NCBI RefSeq assembly: GCF_001590605.1
Contig: NZ_CP014504.1
Location: 3,162,001 to 3,226,000, forward strand
Source: Pedobacter cryoconitis
Lineage (GTDB): Bacteria; Bacteroidota; Bacteroidia; Sphingobacteriales; Sphingobacteriaceae
Length of the DNA stretch: 64,000 nt
Reading direction: 5' to 3'
Shown here: one piece after another, positions 1 to 8,973 of the stretch
How positions within the stretch are numbered: the first letter of the stretch is position 1
Layout: each line of letters opens with the position of its first letter
Translations under genes and position numbers: made by a program
The notes under the pieces: model-generated
What the model was told of the DNA's origin: nothing
The model's input: the letters and a program-made list of their open reading frames with translations, nothing else
Databases searched by the model: none

Positions 1-365
1 ACCGCATCAACAGACATGATACCATGCCAGTGCGGAGGGGTCGCAATATGTACAATATCCACTTCAGGAAGTTTGATCAGCTCTCTGTAATCACTAAAAG
101 TTTTTACGCCTTTATCCAGCATTGGCAAAGACAATGCAAGATGTCTTTGATCTACATCACAAATTGCAACTACTTGTGTTCCATCATAAGGAAAATGATT
201 CCGGCCCATTCCGCCGACACCGATAACAGCTTTAGTCAGTTTGTCACTTGGGGCTATAAATCCATTTCCTCCAAGGACATATCTCGGGACAATAGAGAAT
301 ACGGCCAGTCCCACCGCCGTTTTTTTAATAAAGTTTCTTCTTGAATTTGGTTCTTCAGGTTGCAT
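1..365 (-). CDS. Gfo/Idh/MocA family oxidoreductase, N-terminal part (runs off left edge)
   Basis: Reading the minus strand from the ATG at 365 gives an open frame to the window edge. The start (MQPEEPNSRRNFIKKTAVG) carries a twin-arginine signal, RRNFIKK, followed by a hydrophobic stretch, so export by the Tat pathway is expected. A Rossmann nucleotide-binding segment follows (AVIGVGGMGRNH, then VVAICDVD and VDIVHIATPPHWH), which is the hallmark of the Gfo/Idh/MocA family of NAD(P)-dependent sugar oxidoreductases. In Bacteroidota such Tat-exported members are common in carbohydrate metabolism. The catalytic domain lies outside the window, so the substrate cannot be judged. Confidence 0.88.
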   Translation of the reverse strand, partial: MQPEEPNSRRNFIKKTAVGLAVFSIVPRYVLGGNGFIAPSDKLTKAVIGVGGMGRNHFPYDGTQVVAICDVDQRHLALSLPMLDKGVKTFSDYRELIKLPEVDIVHIATPPHWHGIMSVDA

Positions 366-625
366 ATATATATTATTTGGTTAGGTTTCATATATACTAT
401 TGTACGGGTATTGTTCAGTTTTTTTATTTTAATACGTTCCCCACCAACCTTAAAATCAGCATCTCTCTTATTCCAAATATAATATTATTAGCGAAAAACA
501 GACGTATCATTGTTGATAAATAGCAAATTGTTAACAGAAAGTTAAAGCGCCAATTAGCGTTATTTTTACTAACATTGCACGAAAAATCACTTATAAGGTT
601 ACTAATTAAACTACAAAACAACAAC

Positions 626-1072
626 ATGAAGAAAATCATCCTGTTATTCACACTTATTTTATTCACCGCTACTCTATCATTTAGCCAGGATAAGGCTATT
701 TATAGAGAAAGTTTCAAAAAGATGATGATTGCCAATGGATCTGAACAAACTTTTAAGACTGTAATTGATCAGATGGTCAGCAATTATAAAGCAGAAAGAC
801 CAGAAGTAAAACAAGAAATATGGGATGGGCTTGGCGAGACTTTTCACAAAGTCGGCATTGAAGAACTTTTAGATCTGTTGTTACCAGTTTATCAAAAACA
901 TTTATCACTGGAAGATATCAATAACATGACTGCGTTTTATCAGACCCCAACCGGGAAAAGGTTTGCTGAAAAAACTCCTGCCATTACACAAGAGTCCATG
1001 CAGGCCGGACAAGTATGGGGTCAGAAAATTGGAGAAGAGTTCGCTAAAAAAATCGCAGAGAAAGGAAATTAA
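626..1072 (+). CDS. DUF2059 family secreted protein
   Basis: A 148-residue protein starting at the ATG at 626. An upstream in-frame start at 575 would add 17 residues in front of a clean signal peptide (MKKIILLFTLILFTATLSFSQ), so it is rejected. The mature part resembles the DUF2059 family: helical, with the motif YQTPTGKRFAEKTPAI typical of the C-terminal half. Members are periplasmic or secreted and of unknown function. The stop codon overlaps the stop of the converging gene at 1069, leaving no intergenic space. Confidence 0.82.
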   Translation: MKKIILLFTLILFTATLSFSQDKAIYRESFKKMMIANGSEQTFKTVIDQMVSNYKAERPEVKQEIWDGLGETFHKVGIEELLDLLLPVYQKHLSLEDINNMTAFYQTPTGKRFAEKTPAITQESMQAGQVWGQKIGEEFAKKIAEKGN

Positions 1073-1605
1073 TTCAGACAGATCCTGGTTTTGTTAAAAT
1101 CGAAGCTCACTTTATTCAAGTATAAAAGACTGAGCATATAGCTGATCATCTCTGCCTGCTCTACCTGGACAGGCAGAGAAAATTCATAAACGTTTTCAGG
1201 GACGTTGTTGACATTACAAGTTTCAAAAATCACATTAACCATTTTCGGTGTGTGTTGTCCGTACAACTCATAAGGGATTACCGTTATTTTTTTACCTGCC
1301 TGTCTGGTCTGTAAATGTGTTTTAAAGAAAAGACAGCTATGGCTATAAGTAAGCAGCCTTTTATTGATTATCAATTGCTCTCTTCCATAAAGCTTCCACA
1401 AGCTATGCCTTAAAAAGAAAGCTAAAAACAGGATACCCGCAAAAGCCACTGCAGGCATCTGAAAAATCACAGCAAGAACTGCCATCCCTAAAAAAGCCAG
1501 ATTACTACTGATTAAAAAAAATCTGTGCGTCATACTAACCCGGCTCTTAACCGTAATACACACATTATTTCCGTCATAATCCAGACTTAAATCATTTGGG
1601 CTCAT
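1069..1605 (-). CDS. Hypothetical membrane protein with two TM segments
   Basis: A 178-residue protein that I do not recognise. Two hydrophobic segments lie at about residues 30-48 and 50-66, and the remaining C-terminal two thirds look soluble and beta-rich. This layout resembles small PH-like membrane proteins in which a short TM hairpin precedes a beta domain, but no diagnostic motif is visible. It converges on the DUF2059 gene with overlapping stop codons and is divergent from the MarR gene at 1725. Confidence 0.6.
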   Translation of the reverse strand: MSPNDLSLDYDGNNVCITVKSRVSMTHRFFLISSNLAFLGMAVLAVIFQMPAVAFAGILFLAFFLRHSLWKLYGREQLIINKRLLTYSHSCLFFKTHLQTRQAGKKITVIPYELYGQHTPKMVNVIFETCNVNNVPENVYEFSLPVQVEQAEMISYMLSLLYLNKVSFDFNKTRICLN

Positions 1606-1696
1606 CTTTCAATCCATCAATTTTATAGCTAAAAATAAGGATTTAGCCTGCTGCAAACATCAATACAATGTAAAAAACCCAATTTTTTGCCCAAAG

Positions 1697-1720
1697 TATC
1701 ATCCATGGTATATATATTTG
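1697..1720 (+). promoter_or_regulatory. Probable MarR operator overlapping a -7 promoter element
   Basis: The 18 bases at 1697-1714 (TATCATCCATGGTATATA) match 15 of 18 positions of the perfect palindrome at 2178-2195. They overlap TATATTTG at 1713-1720, a perfect TAnnTTTG Bacteroidota -7 element that ends four bases before the marR start codon. Autoregulation of the MarR gene is inferred. Confidence 0.6.
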
Positions 1721-1724
1721 TCTC

Positions 1725-2162
1725 ATGAAGATCGAAGATGAATTACAACATCAGTTTTTTAGTGCACAACAAAGAGTGAGTACCAATATCATCTTCACGG
1801 CCAACTGGATCTTAAACAAGATTTCTGTTTCTTTAAAACCAACGGGCTTGTCTCTTCAGCAATTTAATGTGCTGAGTATTTTAAATGGGCAACCATCGCA
1901 TACCGCAACAGTTAATCTGATTAAGGACCGTTTAATTGACCGGATGCCAAATGTATCCCGGCTATTAAATAAATTAATGGAAAAAGGATTAATCCAAAAA
2001 GAACGAAACCTTTCCGATCAACGCGTTGTTTATGTTAAACTGACTCCTGCAGGAGAAAAACTAAGAATACAAGGAAGGCAGATCTTAAACAATATCTCTG
2101 TTGGTATCAGCGATGAAAATGCAGATTTATTAAATGAACTTTTAGAAAAAATGCGGCCTTAA
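1725..2162 (+). CDS. MarR family transcriptional regulator
   Basis: A 145-residue winged-helix regulator of usual MarR length. The core runs from about residue 35 to 105: LQQFNVLSILNGQPSHTATV, then the recognition-helix region MPNVSRLLNKLMEKGLI and the wing DQRVVYVKLTPAGEK. MarR proteins typically repress their own gene and a neighbouring detoxification or efflux gene until a phenolic or electrophilic ligand releases them. The next two genes on the same strand are a medium-chain reductase and a DJ-1/PfpI protein, which fits that role. Similar CCATGG-centred sites lie at 1697-1714 and 2178-2195. No alternative start is near, so the mRNA may have almost no leader. Confidence 0.92.
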   Translation: MKIEDELQHQFFSAQQRVSTNIIFTANWILNKISVSLKPTGLSLQQFNVLSILNGQPSHTATVNLIKDRLIDRMPNVSRLLNKLMEKGLIQKERNLSDQRVVYVKLTPAGEKLRIQGRQILNNISVGISDENADLLNELLEKMRP

Positions 2163-2177
2163 AAAAATTTACCTTAA

Positions 2178-2195
2178 TATAATCCATGGATTATA
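2178..2195. promoter_or_regulatory. 18-bp perfect palindrome, probable MarR operator
   Basis: TATAATCCATGGATTATA is a perfect palindrome located 45 bases upstream of the reductase start and just after the marR stop. It shares its CCATGG core with the site at the marR promoter. A second MarR-family dimer site controlling the reductase and its downstream gene is inferred. Confidence 0.65.
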
Positions 2196-2240
2196 AATCC
2201 AGGGCTAAAAAACAGAATAATTGAATTAATACGAGTAACT

Positions 2241-3236
2241 ATGAATAATGTAATCACTTTAAATAGCAGACCTGTTGGAAAACCACAGCTTGACAACTTT
2301 AAATTTGTCACTGAACCTATGCCAGTAGCAGGTGAAAATGAAGTCTTATTAAAAACACTATATGTATCTGTTGATCCCTATCTGAGAGGCAGGATGAACG
2401 ATTCAAAATCATATGTACCCCCTTTTCAACTACATGAGCCTATTCAATCCGGTATTATTGCTGAGGTTATTGAATCCAGGCATACTGGATTTGCTAAAGG
2501 CGACTTTGTTTCCGGCAGTTTAGCCTGGAAAGAATTTCAGGTTTCTACTGGAAAAGGGCTTTCAAAAGTTGATGCTGAAGCGGCTCCCCTTAGTGCGTAC
2601 CTAGGTGCAATAGGAATGACTGGATTGACCGCTTACCTTGGCTTAACAGAAATCGGTCAACCCAAAGCGGGCGAAACACTGGTTATTTCCGGTGCGGCAG
2701 GTGCAGTAGGGAGTATTGTCGGACAAATTGGTAAAATACTGGGCCTGCGGGTAGTTGGAATTGCAGGAACGGATGAAAAAACAGCACTATTGAAAGACCG
2801 TTTTGGCTTTGACGAAGCGATCAATTATAAAACAACATCAGACATGAAAGAAGCCATTGCAGCGGCATGTCCGGATGGAGTAGATATCTATTTCGACAAT
2901 GTAGGCGGTGATATTTCTGATGCAGTCATGGCAAACCTGAACAGATTTGCGCGCGTTCCAGTATGTGGTGCTATCTCTTTGTACAATACAACAGCAGCAC
3001 AAATGGGTCCAAGGTTACAACCAATTCTGGTGACCAGAAGTGTATTGATGCGTGGATTTATTGTATCAGAATTTGCTGCTAAATCTCAGGAAGCAATTAC
3101 ACAGCTATCAAGCTGGCTGAAAGAAGACAAATTAAAATATACAGAGACTATTGTTGAAGGGTTCAATAATATCCCGGGAGCCTTCATGGATCTTTTTGAA
3201 GGTAAGAATGAAGGTAAAATGGTCGTAAAAATCTAA
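2241..3236 (+). CDS. NADP-dependent medium-chain oxidoreductase (LTB4DH/CurA-like)
   Basis: A 331-residue zinc-free medium-chain dehydrogenase/reductase. The N-terminal GroES-like domain holds VDPYLRGRMND, characteristic of the leukotriene B4 12-hydroxydehydrogenase/prostaglandin reductase/CurA group. The cofactor domain has GMTGLTAYLGL and the glycine-rich AAGAVGSIVGQIGKILG (about 155-170), then YFDNVGGDISDAV. These enzymes reduce alpha,beta-unsaturated carbonyls with NADPH. It lies behind a MarR gene and is followed after 10 bases by a DJ-1/PfpI gene, so the three genes likely act together against reactive carbonyls or quinones. The physiological substrate is unknown. Confidence 0.9.
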   Translation: MNNVITLNSRPVGKPQLDNFKFVTEPMPVAGENEVLLKTLYVSVDPYLRGRMNDSKSYVPPFQLHEPIQSGIIAEVIESRHTGFAKGDFVSGSLAWKEFQVSTGKGLSKVDAEAAPLSAYLGAIGMTGLTAYLGLTEIGQPKAGETLVISGAAGAVGSIVGQIGKILGLRVVGIAGTDEKTALLKDRFGFDEAINYKTTSDMKEAIAAACPDGVDIYFDNVGGDISDAVMANLNRFARVPVCGAISLYNTTAAQMGPRLQPILVTRSVLMRGFIVSEFAAKSQEAITQLSSWLKEDKLKYTETIVEGFNNIPGAFMDLFEGKNEGKMVVKI

Positions 3237-3246
3237 AATAAATATT

Positions 3247-3927
3247 ATGAAAGTTTTAATTGTATTAACCTCACACAGTGAATTAGGTAACACAGGTGAA
3301 AAAACCGGTTTTTGGGTAGAAGAATTTGCAGCACCATATTATGTACTGGCAGACGCAGGTGCTGAATTAACATTGGCATCTCCAAAAGGTGGTCAGCCAC
3401 CTATTGATCCTAAAAGCGAATTGCCGGATTTCCAGACTGAAGCAACCCACCGCTTTGATAAAGATACTGAACTGCAGGGAAGATTGGCACAAACTGTAAA
3501 ATTAAGCGATGTGAATGCAGCTGACTACGATGCTGTATTTTACCCAGGCGGCCATGGACCAATGTGGGACCTTGCGAATGATACTACTTCTATTCAATTG
3601 ATAGAAACCTTCCTTCAACAACAGAAACCAATTGCCCTGGTTTGTCATGCACCGGCAGCTTTGGTAAAAGTTAAGGATGAAAATGGTGATCCTCTGGTTA
3701 AAGGTAAGCAGGTAACTGGCTTTTCTAACTCTGAAGAAGACGCTGTTCAGCTGAGTGATGTTGTTCCGTTTTTATTGGAAGATGAATTAAAAAGATTAGG
3801 TGGAGTCTATAGCAAAGGTGCTGATTGGGGCCCATATGTAAAAAAAGATGGTCTATTAATTACCGGTCAGAACCCAGGTTCCTCACAAGAAGCAGCTTTA
3901 GAATTATTAAAGACACTAAAAAAATAG
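3247..3927 (+). CDS. Type 1 glutamine amidotransferase-like protein, DJ-1/PfpI family
   Basis: A 226-residue protein of the Hsp31/DJ-1/PfpI group. The nucleophile elbow LVCHAPAAL places Cys133 next to His134, and YPGGHGPMWD at about 99-108 is the family's oxyanion region. Glu26 in GFWVEEFAAPY is a candidate third residue. Members act as glyoxalase III-type enzymes or chaperones. Position directly behind the reductase, 10 bases apart, supports a shared role in reactive-carbonyl defence. The predicted protein has no signal peptide and should be cytoplasmic. Confidence 0.9.
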   Translation: MKVLIVLTSHSELGNTGEKTGFWVEEFAAPYYVLADAGAELTLASPKGGQPPIDPKSELPDFQTEATHRFDKDTELQGRLAQTVKLSDVNAADYDAVFYPGGHGPMWDLANDTTSIQLIETFLQQQKPIALVCHAPAALVKVKDENGDPLVKGKQVTGFSNSEEDAVQLSDVVPFLLEDELKRLGGVYSKGADWGPYVKKDGLLITGQNPGSSQEAALELLKTLKK

Positions 3928-4062
3928 CTGGGTTGCCGTAATAAACCTGAAGATTTCCGTTGCGGTCAGCGCATGCATTCCACAATAAAAAGTGCAGCGT
4001 ATATTTTTCTAAACATTTTTTGTAGTATACTGTTACTTAGATATATCAACAATTTAAAAGGA

Positions 4063-4269
4063 ATGGGATTATTAAAAACAGCGTTAATTGGAGCCGCAGT
4101 TTACGGTGCAATTAAGTATATAACAAAGAAAGATGCCTTTGGCAGATCTATAGTCGACGATCTTCAGGATAAAGCTCCTGAATGGGTGGATAAAGCTAAA
4201 CGCTTTAAAGATGATATAGAACAGAAATACAATTCAGAGCTTGACCCTTATACGGAAGTCAAACCATAA
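4063..4269 (+). CDS. Small YtxH-like protein
   Basis: A 68-residue protein from the ATG at 4063 (MGLLKTALIGAAVYGAIKYI), preceded by AAAAGGA. A longer frame from 3973 exists, but its extra N-terminus is unlike a coding extension. A short glycine/alanine hydrophobic N-terminal segment is followed by a charged helical tail (DLQDKAPEWVDKAKRFKDDIEQKY). This is the plan of YtxH-like stress-associated small membrane-anchored proteins in Bacteroidota; the assignment is by resemblance only. A strong terminator follows immediately. Confidence 0.6.
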   Translation: MGLLKTALIGAAVYGAIKYITKKDAFGRSIVDDLQDKAPEWVDKAKRFKDDIEQKYNSELDPYTEVKP

Positions 4270-4271
4270 CT

Positions 4272-4304
4272 AAAAAAGAGTGCTTACTTGAGCACTCTTT
4301 TTTT
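4272..4304 (+). terminator. Rho-independent terminator
   Basis: AAAAAAGAGTGCT and AGCACTCTTTTTTT form a 13-bp stem around a 6-base loop three bases after the stop of the small protein, followed by T residues. It closes the MarR-to-small-protein unit. Confidence 0.88.
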
Positions 4305-4554
4305 ATGGAGCACAGTTAAACCTTAAAACGTTCAGATTGTCAGAAAAAACTACGGGCTTCAGCCAAAGCTGTTTATTCCTATACAGCATTAATATATTTT
4401 GCTTATTCAGAACGCGAACAGCTATAAGATCGTAATATATTTAACCTCAATCAATACTATAACAGCACATACCCTTGAAATAACAAAAAAATCAACGGCT
4501 ATTATTGTTTACATTTGGATACATCAACACCGTTCTCCCCGATAATTTTCTACC

Positions 4555-7500
4555 ATGGCTATAAATCCCAATAAGCAATATATTATAGCCATTGGTGCAT
4601 CTGCAGGTGGTCTTGAAGCAATTTCCTCCTTCTTTGATTATACCCCACTAGATGCAGTATCTTATATTGTGATCCAGCATCTTTCACCTGATTTTAAAAG
4701 TCAGATGGTACAATTGCTCAGCAGGCACAGTAAACTACATATCGCAGAAGCAACAAATGATCTTAAAATAGAAGCTAATAAAGTATATCTGATACCCAGC
4801 TCTGATTTTATGCAAATCAAAGATGGCAGGCTTATTTTATCTGATAAAAAAGAGCAGAAGAGGCCACATATGACCATTGATCATTTCTTAATTTCCTTAG
4901 CAAAAGAACAAGGGAATAAGGCCATAGCCGTCATCTTATCCGGTACCGGAAATGACGGTACAAAAGGAGCAGAAGCCATCAGAAAAGCGGGTGGTATCGT
5001 GATAGTCCAGGATCCTGCTACAGCTGCCTATAAAGAAATGCCAATGGCAGTAATCGCTGCTTCGTTTGCAGATAATATACTATCACCCAAAGAAATGCCT
5101 GGAGTTATAGAAAGTTATGCAAAAAAAGCAGAAATCATGGAATCATCCTTTTCTGAAGAGCAGGAAATCAGTGAAAACGGGCTTATAGAAATTATTAATT
5201 TAATCAAAGAAACCCTGCCTTTTGACTTTACAAATTATAAGCATCCCACTATATTGCGCAGGATCAAAAGGAGAATGGAACAACATCACATTGATGATGT
5301 TACCAGCTACTATACTTTCTTACAGCAAAATCCTGAAGAAATAGAGCTGCTGGCCAATGATTTCTTAATTGGTGTAACCTGTTTTTTCCGAGATCCGGAT
5401 GCCTTCACTATTATTGAAGAAAAAGTAATCGCAGCTATTGTTAATCATAAAAATCCAGGAGATATTATTAAAATATGGGTTGCCGGTTGTGCAACTGGCG
5501 AAGAAGCTTATTCCTTAGCTATACTGGTAAGAGAATATTTAGATCAGAAGCAACTGCAAACAGAGGTAAAAATATTTGCAACAGATATTAGCAAATCTTC
5601 TTTAGAATTTGCTTCAAAAGGAGTTTATGCAGCCCCCATGGTCAAAAGTATAAATCAAGACAGATTGAGGTTCTTCAACCGGGAAGGTGAATATTATAAG
5701 GTCAAACCGGAGATCAGGAAAATGCTAATTTTCGCACATCATGATCTGGCTAAAAACCCTCCGTATTGTAATATTGATCTGATCAGTTGCCGCAATCTCT
5801 TGATCTATATGAATACCACTTTGCAGAAAAAGGTATTTTCCATGATGTACTTCGGCTTAAAAAAAGATGGTTATCTATTTTTAGGGCCAAGTGAAAGTGC
5901 GGCAGTGCTGCAAAACAACTTTACGGAAATCAGCAGCAAATGGAACATACTTAAACGCAATAAAAATGGAAGTACTATCCGGTTTGATATATTTCCATCC
6001 CCTGTTATTGAAGGAATAAAAAATACTACAATGGAAATCAGCAAGAAAACTATAGCCCCTTTGTCAAAACTAGCTGCTACAGATGAAATCAATAAAGCAC
6101 TATTAGAGGAATCTGGATTCAGGGGTGTTTGCACAGATGAAAATTTAAAGGTTATTTACGCCTTTGGTGATCCGGCAATTTATCTTAAAAATGAACTTTT
6201 CAATTTTGACCTCAATGAGCTGATCCCAGATCACCTGGCCATTGCTTTTAAGGCAGCTGCTCATAAATCATTGAAGCTGGATCAAAGGGTAATCCTTAAA
6301 AACCTCGAATTTGAGATTAAAAATGAGCCGTTAAAGCGCATCGTTGATCTGGTGATTAAGCCTTTCTTAATCACCAGATCAACCACAAAATTGTTGCTGG
6401 TTTTGTTTTTAGATAAAAAAGACAAGAAAGATGGAGATAGCCATGTCCTGGATAATAACATTTCTGAGCTCACTACAGAATATGTGACTAACCTGGAAAA
6501 TGAACTTGCAGAATCCAAGCACCAGCTGGAAGTGGCCCATGACTGGATCGCTTCTTCTAATGAGAACATGCAATCTTTTAACGAAGAACTTTTATCTGCC
6601 AATGAAGAAATGCAAAGTGCGAATGAAGAATTGCAATCTTTAAATGAGGAACTACAAACCATAAATAAAGAGCAACATTATACAAACGCTGAACTGGCAG
6701 AATTAAATGATGACCTTAATAATTATTTCCGCAGTAATTCAAACGGGCAATTATTTGTAGACCACGATTTATTGCTCAAAAAATTCTCACCAGCAGCAGT
6801 TGAGCATATTAATATCCGTGAAAGTGATATTGGACGTCCAATAAGCAATATTACGACCAATATTAAGATGGAAGGGTGGATAGATGACATTAAAAAAGTG
6901 ATGCTTAGCAATACGACTATTGTACGCGAAGCCAACTCTGGAAAAGGTAAGATCTATCAGATCATGACCATGCCATACATCAGAAAAAACAGTACAAAAG
7001 CTAGTGGGGCAATTATCAGCTTTTATGATATCACTGAATTAAAAAATTTATCTTCCAAAATAGAACTTAGTCATGAAGATCTGTTTAAGAAAAATGAAGA
7101 AATCACGGAAGTCAATGCTGAACTTCTGAAGCGCAATGAGCAATTAAACAATTCCAAAAAATATACTGAAGAAATATTTAACACAATACATGACCCTCTT
7201 GTCATTCTGGATAAAGAACTTAAGGTATTGCGTGCATCTGAAGGCTTCTTTCACATGTTTAAAGTAAAAGAAAAAGAAACACAGGGCGAATTTTTATATG
7301 AACTTGGAAATAAACAGTGGGATATTCCTGCGCTGCGTTTTCAATTAGAGAATATTTTGCCGCAGGAAGGTCATTTCAAAGCCTTTGAAGTCGATCATTT
7401 ATTTCATCAGATCGGACGGAGAATTATGCGTTTAACTGCCAGACAATTTGATACACACAACCAAGAGAAATTAATCTTACTGGCCATTCATGATATCACG

Positions 7501-8625
7501 GATAAAAGAAAAGTAGAAGAAGGGCTTGCAGAGGCAGAACGGTTATTAGAAGAAAGTAAAGAAAGACTACATTTTGCTATTGAATCGGCGGGTATAGGCG
7601 CCTGGGATTTTAATCCTTTCACTAATGAGCTCATCTGGGATAACCGTTGCAAAGAATTATTTGGCCTTTCATCTGGCGACTATATTGATCAATCAGTTTT
7701 TATGGCTCATATTGCTCCTGAAGACCGGGCAATGGTGGAACAAAAAATGAATGATGCCTTAAAGGGTTTATCTGATGGAGAATTTAATACCGAATACCGA
7801 TCTCTTAGATTAAAGGATCAAAAGCAACGCTGGATAAAATCAAAAGGTAAAGCTTATTTCAACAGTCAAAATCAAGCTATACGTTTTATTGGAACTGTAC
7901 TGGATATTTCCATCGAGAAAACGCAGGAAGAAAACACCAAAGAACTTTTATTAAGAAAAGACGAATTTATAAGCATTGCAAGTCACGAATTGAAGACGCC
8001 TATAACCAGTCTTAAAGCAGCTTTACAATTGTTAGTGCGGATGAAAGATAACCCATCCCCTGCCATGCTTCCGATTTTGTTAGACCAATCTACCAGAAGT
8101 ATGGAAAAAGTAACCAGCCTGATTGATGATTTATTAAATGTAACCCGGCTCAACGAAGGGCAGATAGAATTGAATAAATCCACTTTTAATATAGCTGCTT
8201 TACTTAATTCTTGTTGTGCTCATGTCAGGATAGCTGGCAAACATGAGCTCATTGTACAAGGGGATGAAACTATTGAAGTCTTTGCAGATGAAAACAGAAT
8301 AGACCAGGTTGTAGTCAATTTTGTGAATAATGCCGTGAAGTATGCCCCGATGTCCAAAAACATTTACCTGATTATCTCCAAAGAGAATGGGATGACCAAA
8401 ATATCCATAAAGGATGGTGGCCCTGGTATTCCTGAAGAAAAAAGACTTTATCTTTTTGACCGGTATTACCGCACAGAATACCAGGGAGGACAGTATTCCG
8501 GCCTTGGCTTAGGTCTTTATATCTGTTCAGAACTCATTAAACGTCATGGAGGAAATATTGGCGTAGACAGTGAGATTGGCAAAGGCACATCTTTCTGGTT
8601 TACATTACCCGGAGATAACAATTAA
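4555..8625 (+). CDS. CheB-CheR-PAS hybrid signalling histidine kinase
   Basis: A 1356-residue multidomain protein. A CheB methylesterase domain at the N-terminus keeps its triad: Ser16 in GASAGGLEA, His42 in IQHLSPDF and Asp134 in GTGNDGTKG. A CheR methyltransferase domain follows (about 205-460), with the SAM loop GCATGEEAYS near 310-320 and SCRNLLIYM. A long glutamate-rich coiled coil at about 645-720 leads into three PAS-like domains. The C-terminus is a histidine kinase: the H-box SIASHELKTPITSLK with phospho-acceptor His1144, N-box VVNFVNNAVKYAP, and G-boxes KDGGPGIP and GLGLGLYIC. No receiver domain, response regulator or chemoreceptor lies nearby, so its partner is encoded elsewhere. 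The CheB part lacks the usual receiver domain. Confidence 0.95.
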   Translation: MAINPNKQYIIAIGASAGGLEAISSFFDYTPLDAVSYIVIQHLSPDFKSQMVQLLSRHSKLHIAEATNDLKIEANKVYLIPSSDFMQIKDGRLILSDKKEQKRPHMTIDHFLISLAKEQGNKAIAVILSGTGNDGTKGAEAIRKAGGIVIVQDPATAAYKEMPMAVIAASFADNILSPKEMPGVIESYAKKAEIMESSFSEEQEISENGLIEIINLIKETLPFDFTNYKHPTILRRIKRRMEQHHIDDVTSYYTFLQQNPEEIELLANDFLIGVTCFFRDPDAFTIIEEKVIAAIVNHKNPGDIIKIWVAGCATGEEAYSLAILVREYLDQKQLQTEVKIFATDISKSSLEFASKGVYAAPMVKSINQDRLRFFNREGEYYKVKPEIRKMLIFAHHDLAKNPPYCNIDLISCRNLLIYMNTTLQKKVFSMMYFGLKKDGYLFLGPSESAAVLQNNFTEISSKWNILKRNKNGSTIRFDIFPSPVIEGIKNTTMEISKKTIAPLSKLAATDEINKALLEESGFRGVCTDENLKVIYAFGDPAIYLKNELFNFDLNELIPDHLAIAFKAAAHKSLKLDQRVILKNLEFEIKNEPLKRIVDLVIKPFLITRSTTKLLLVLFLDKKDKKDGDSHVLDNNISELTTEYVTNLENELAESKHQLEVAHDWIASSNENMQSFNEELLSANEEMQSANEELQSLNEELQTINKEQHYTNAELAELNDDLNNYFRSNSNGQLFVDHDLLLKKFSPAAVEHINIRESDIGRPISNITTNIKMEGWIDDIKKVMLSNTTIVREANSGKGKIYQIMTMPYIRKNSTKASGAIISFYDITELKNLSSKIELSHEDLFKKNEEITEVNAELLKRNEQLNNSKKYTEEIFNTIHDPLVILDKELKVLRASEGFFHMFKVKEKETQGEFLYELGNKQWDIPALRFQLENILPQEGHFKAFEVDHLFHQIGRRIMRLTARQFDTHNQEKLILLAIHDITDKRKVEEGLAEAERLLEESKERLHFAIESAGIGAWDFNPFTNELIWDNRCKELFGLSSGDYIDQSVFMAHIAPEDRAMVEQKMNDALKGLSDGEFNTEYRSLRLKDQKQRWIKSKGKAYFNSQNQAIRFIGTVLDISIEKTQEENTKELLLRKDEFISIASHELKTPITSLKAALQLLVRMKDNPSPAMLPILLDQSTRSMEKVTSLIDDLLNVTRLNEGQIELNKSTFNIAALLNSCCAHVRIAGKHELIVQGDETIEVFADENRIDQVVVNFVNNAVKYAPMSKNIYLIISKENGMTKISIKDGGPGIPEEKRLYLFDRYYRTEYQGGQYSGLGLGLYICSELIKRHGGNIGVDSEIGKGTSFWFTLPGDNN

Positions 8626-8869
8626 TCTTGTTATTACAGGAATCAATCTTTTTACACCCTTTTTTGGGTTTAACTGGCTTAAAGCTTTTTGACTTTTCGA
8701 TTTTATCAGAAGTATCCACCCTGTTTATCGTGGTCAGATTTGAATAAGCCATTCCAACTACACTGTCAAAGGTAAAAGATTCGGTCGTTTGTTTGCATCC
8801 TGCACTGATAAATACAATTAAAGCAAATAACATCAGTAAAAGTCTCATACTTTTTATATAAATATTCAT
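8600..8869 (-). CDS. Hypothetical small lipoprotein
   Basis: An 89-residue frame whose start is a lipoprotein signal (LLLMLFALIVFISAGC), so the Cys would be lipidated. The ATG at 8848 is an equally good start. The mature part is short, lysine-rich and unrecognised (SFKPVKPKKGCKK). Its 3' end overlaps the 3' end of the converging histidine kinase gene by 26 bases, which is unusual and lowers confidence that the last residues are right. Confidence 0.45.
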   Translation of the reverse strand: MNIYIKSMRLLLMLFALIVFISAGCKQTTESFTFDSVVGMAYSNLTTINRVDTSDKIEKSKSFKPVKPKKGCKKIDSCNNKINCYLRVM

Positions 8870-8973
8870 TGTTCAATAAATATTTATATAAAAAAGCAGA
8901 TAAAGAAATTTACTACACCAACTACCATTTAGCCTACATCAACTTAACGTTAGCGTCAAAAAAATAGATTCTC

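Noticed and set aside
24..344. 106-residue plus-strand ORF at the left edge
   Set aside because: It lies opposite a convincing Gfo/Idh/MocA gene with a Tat signal; its own composition is not protein-like.
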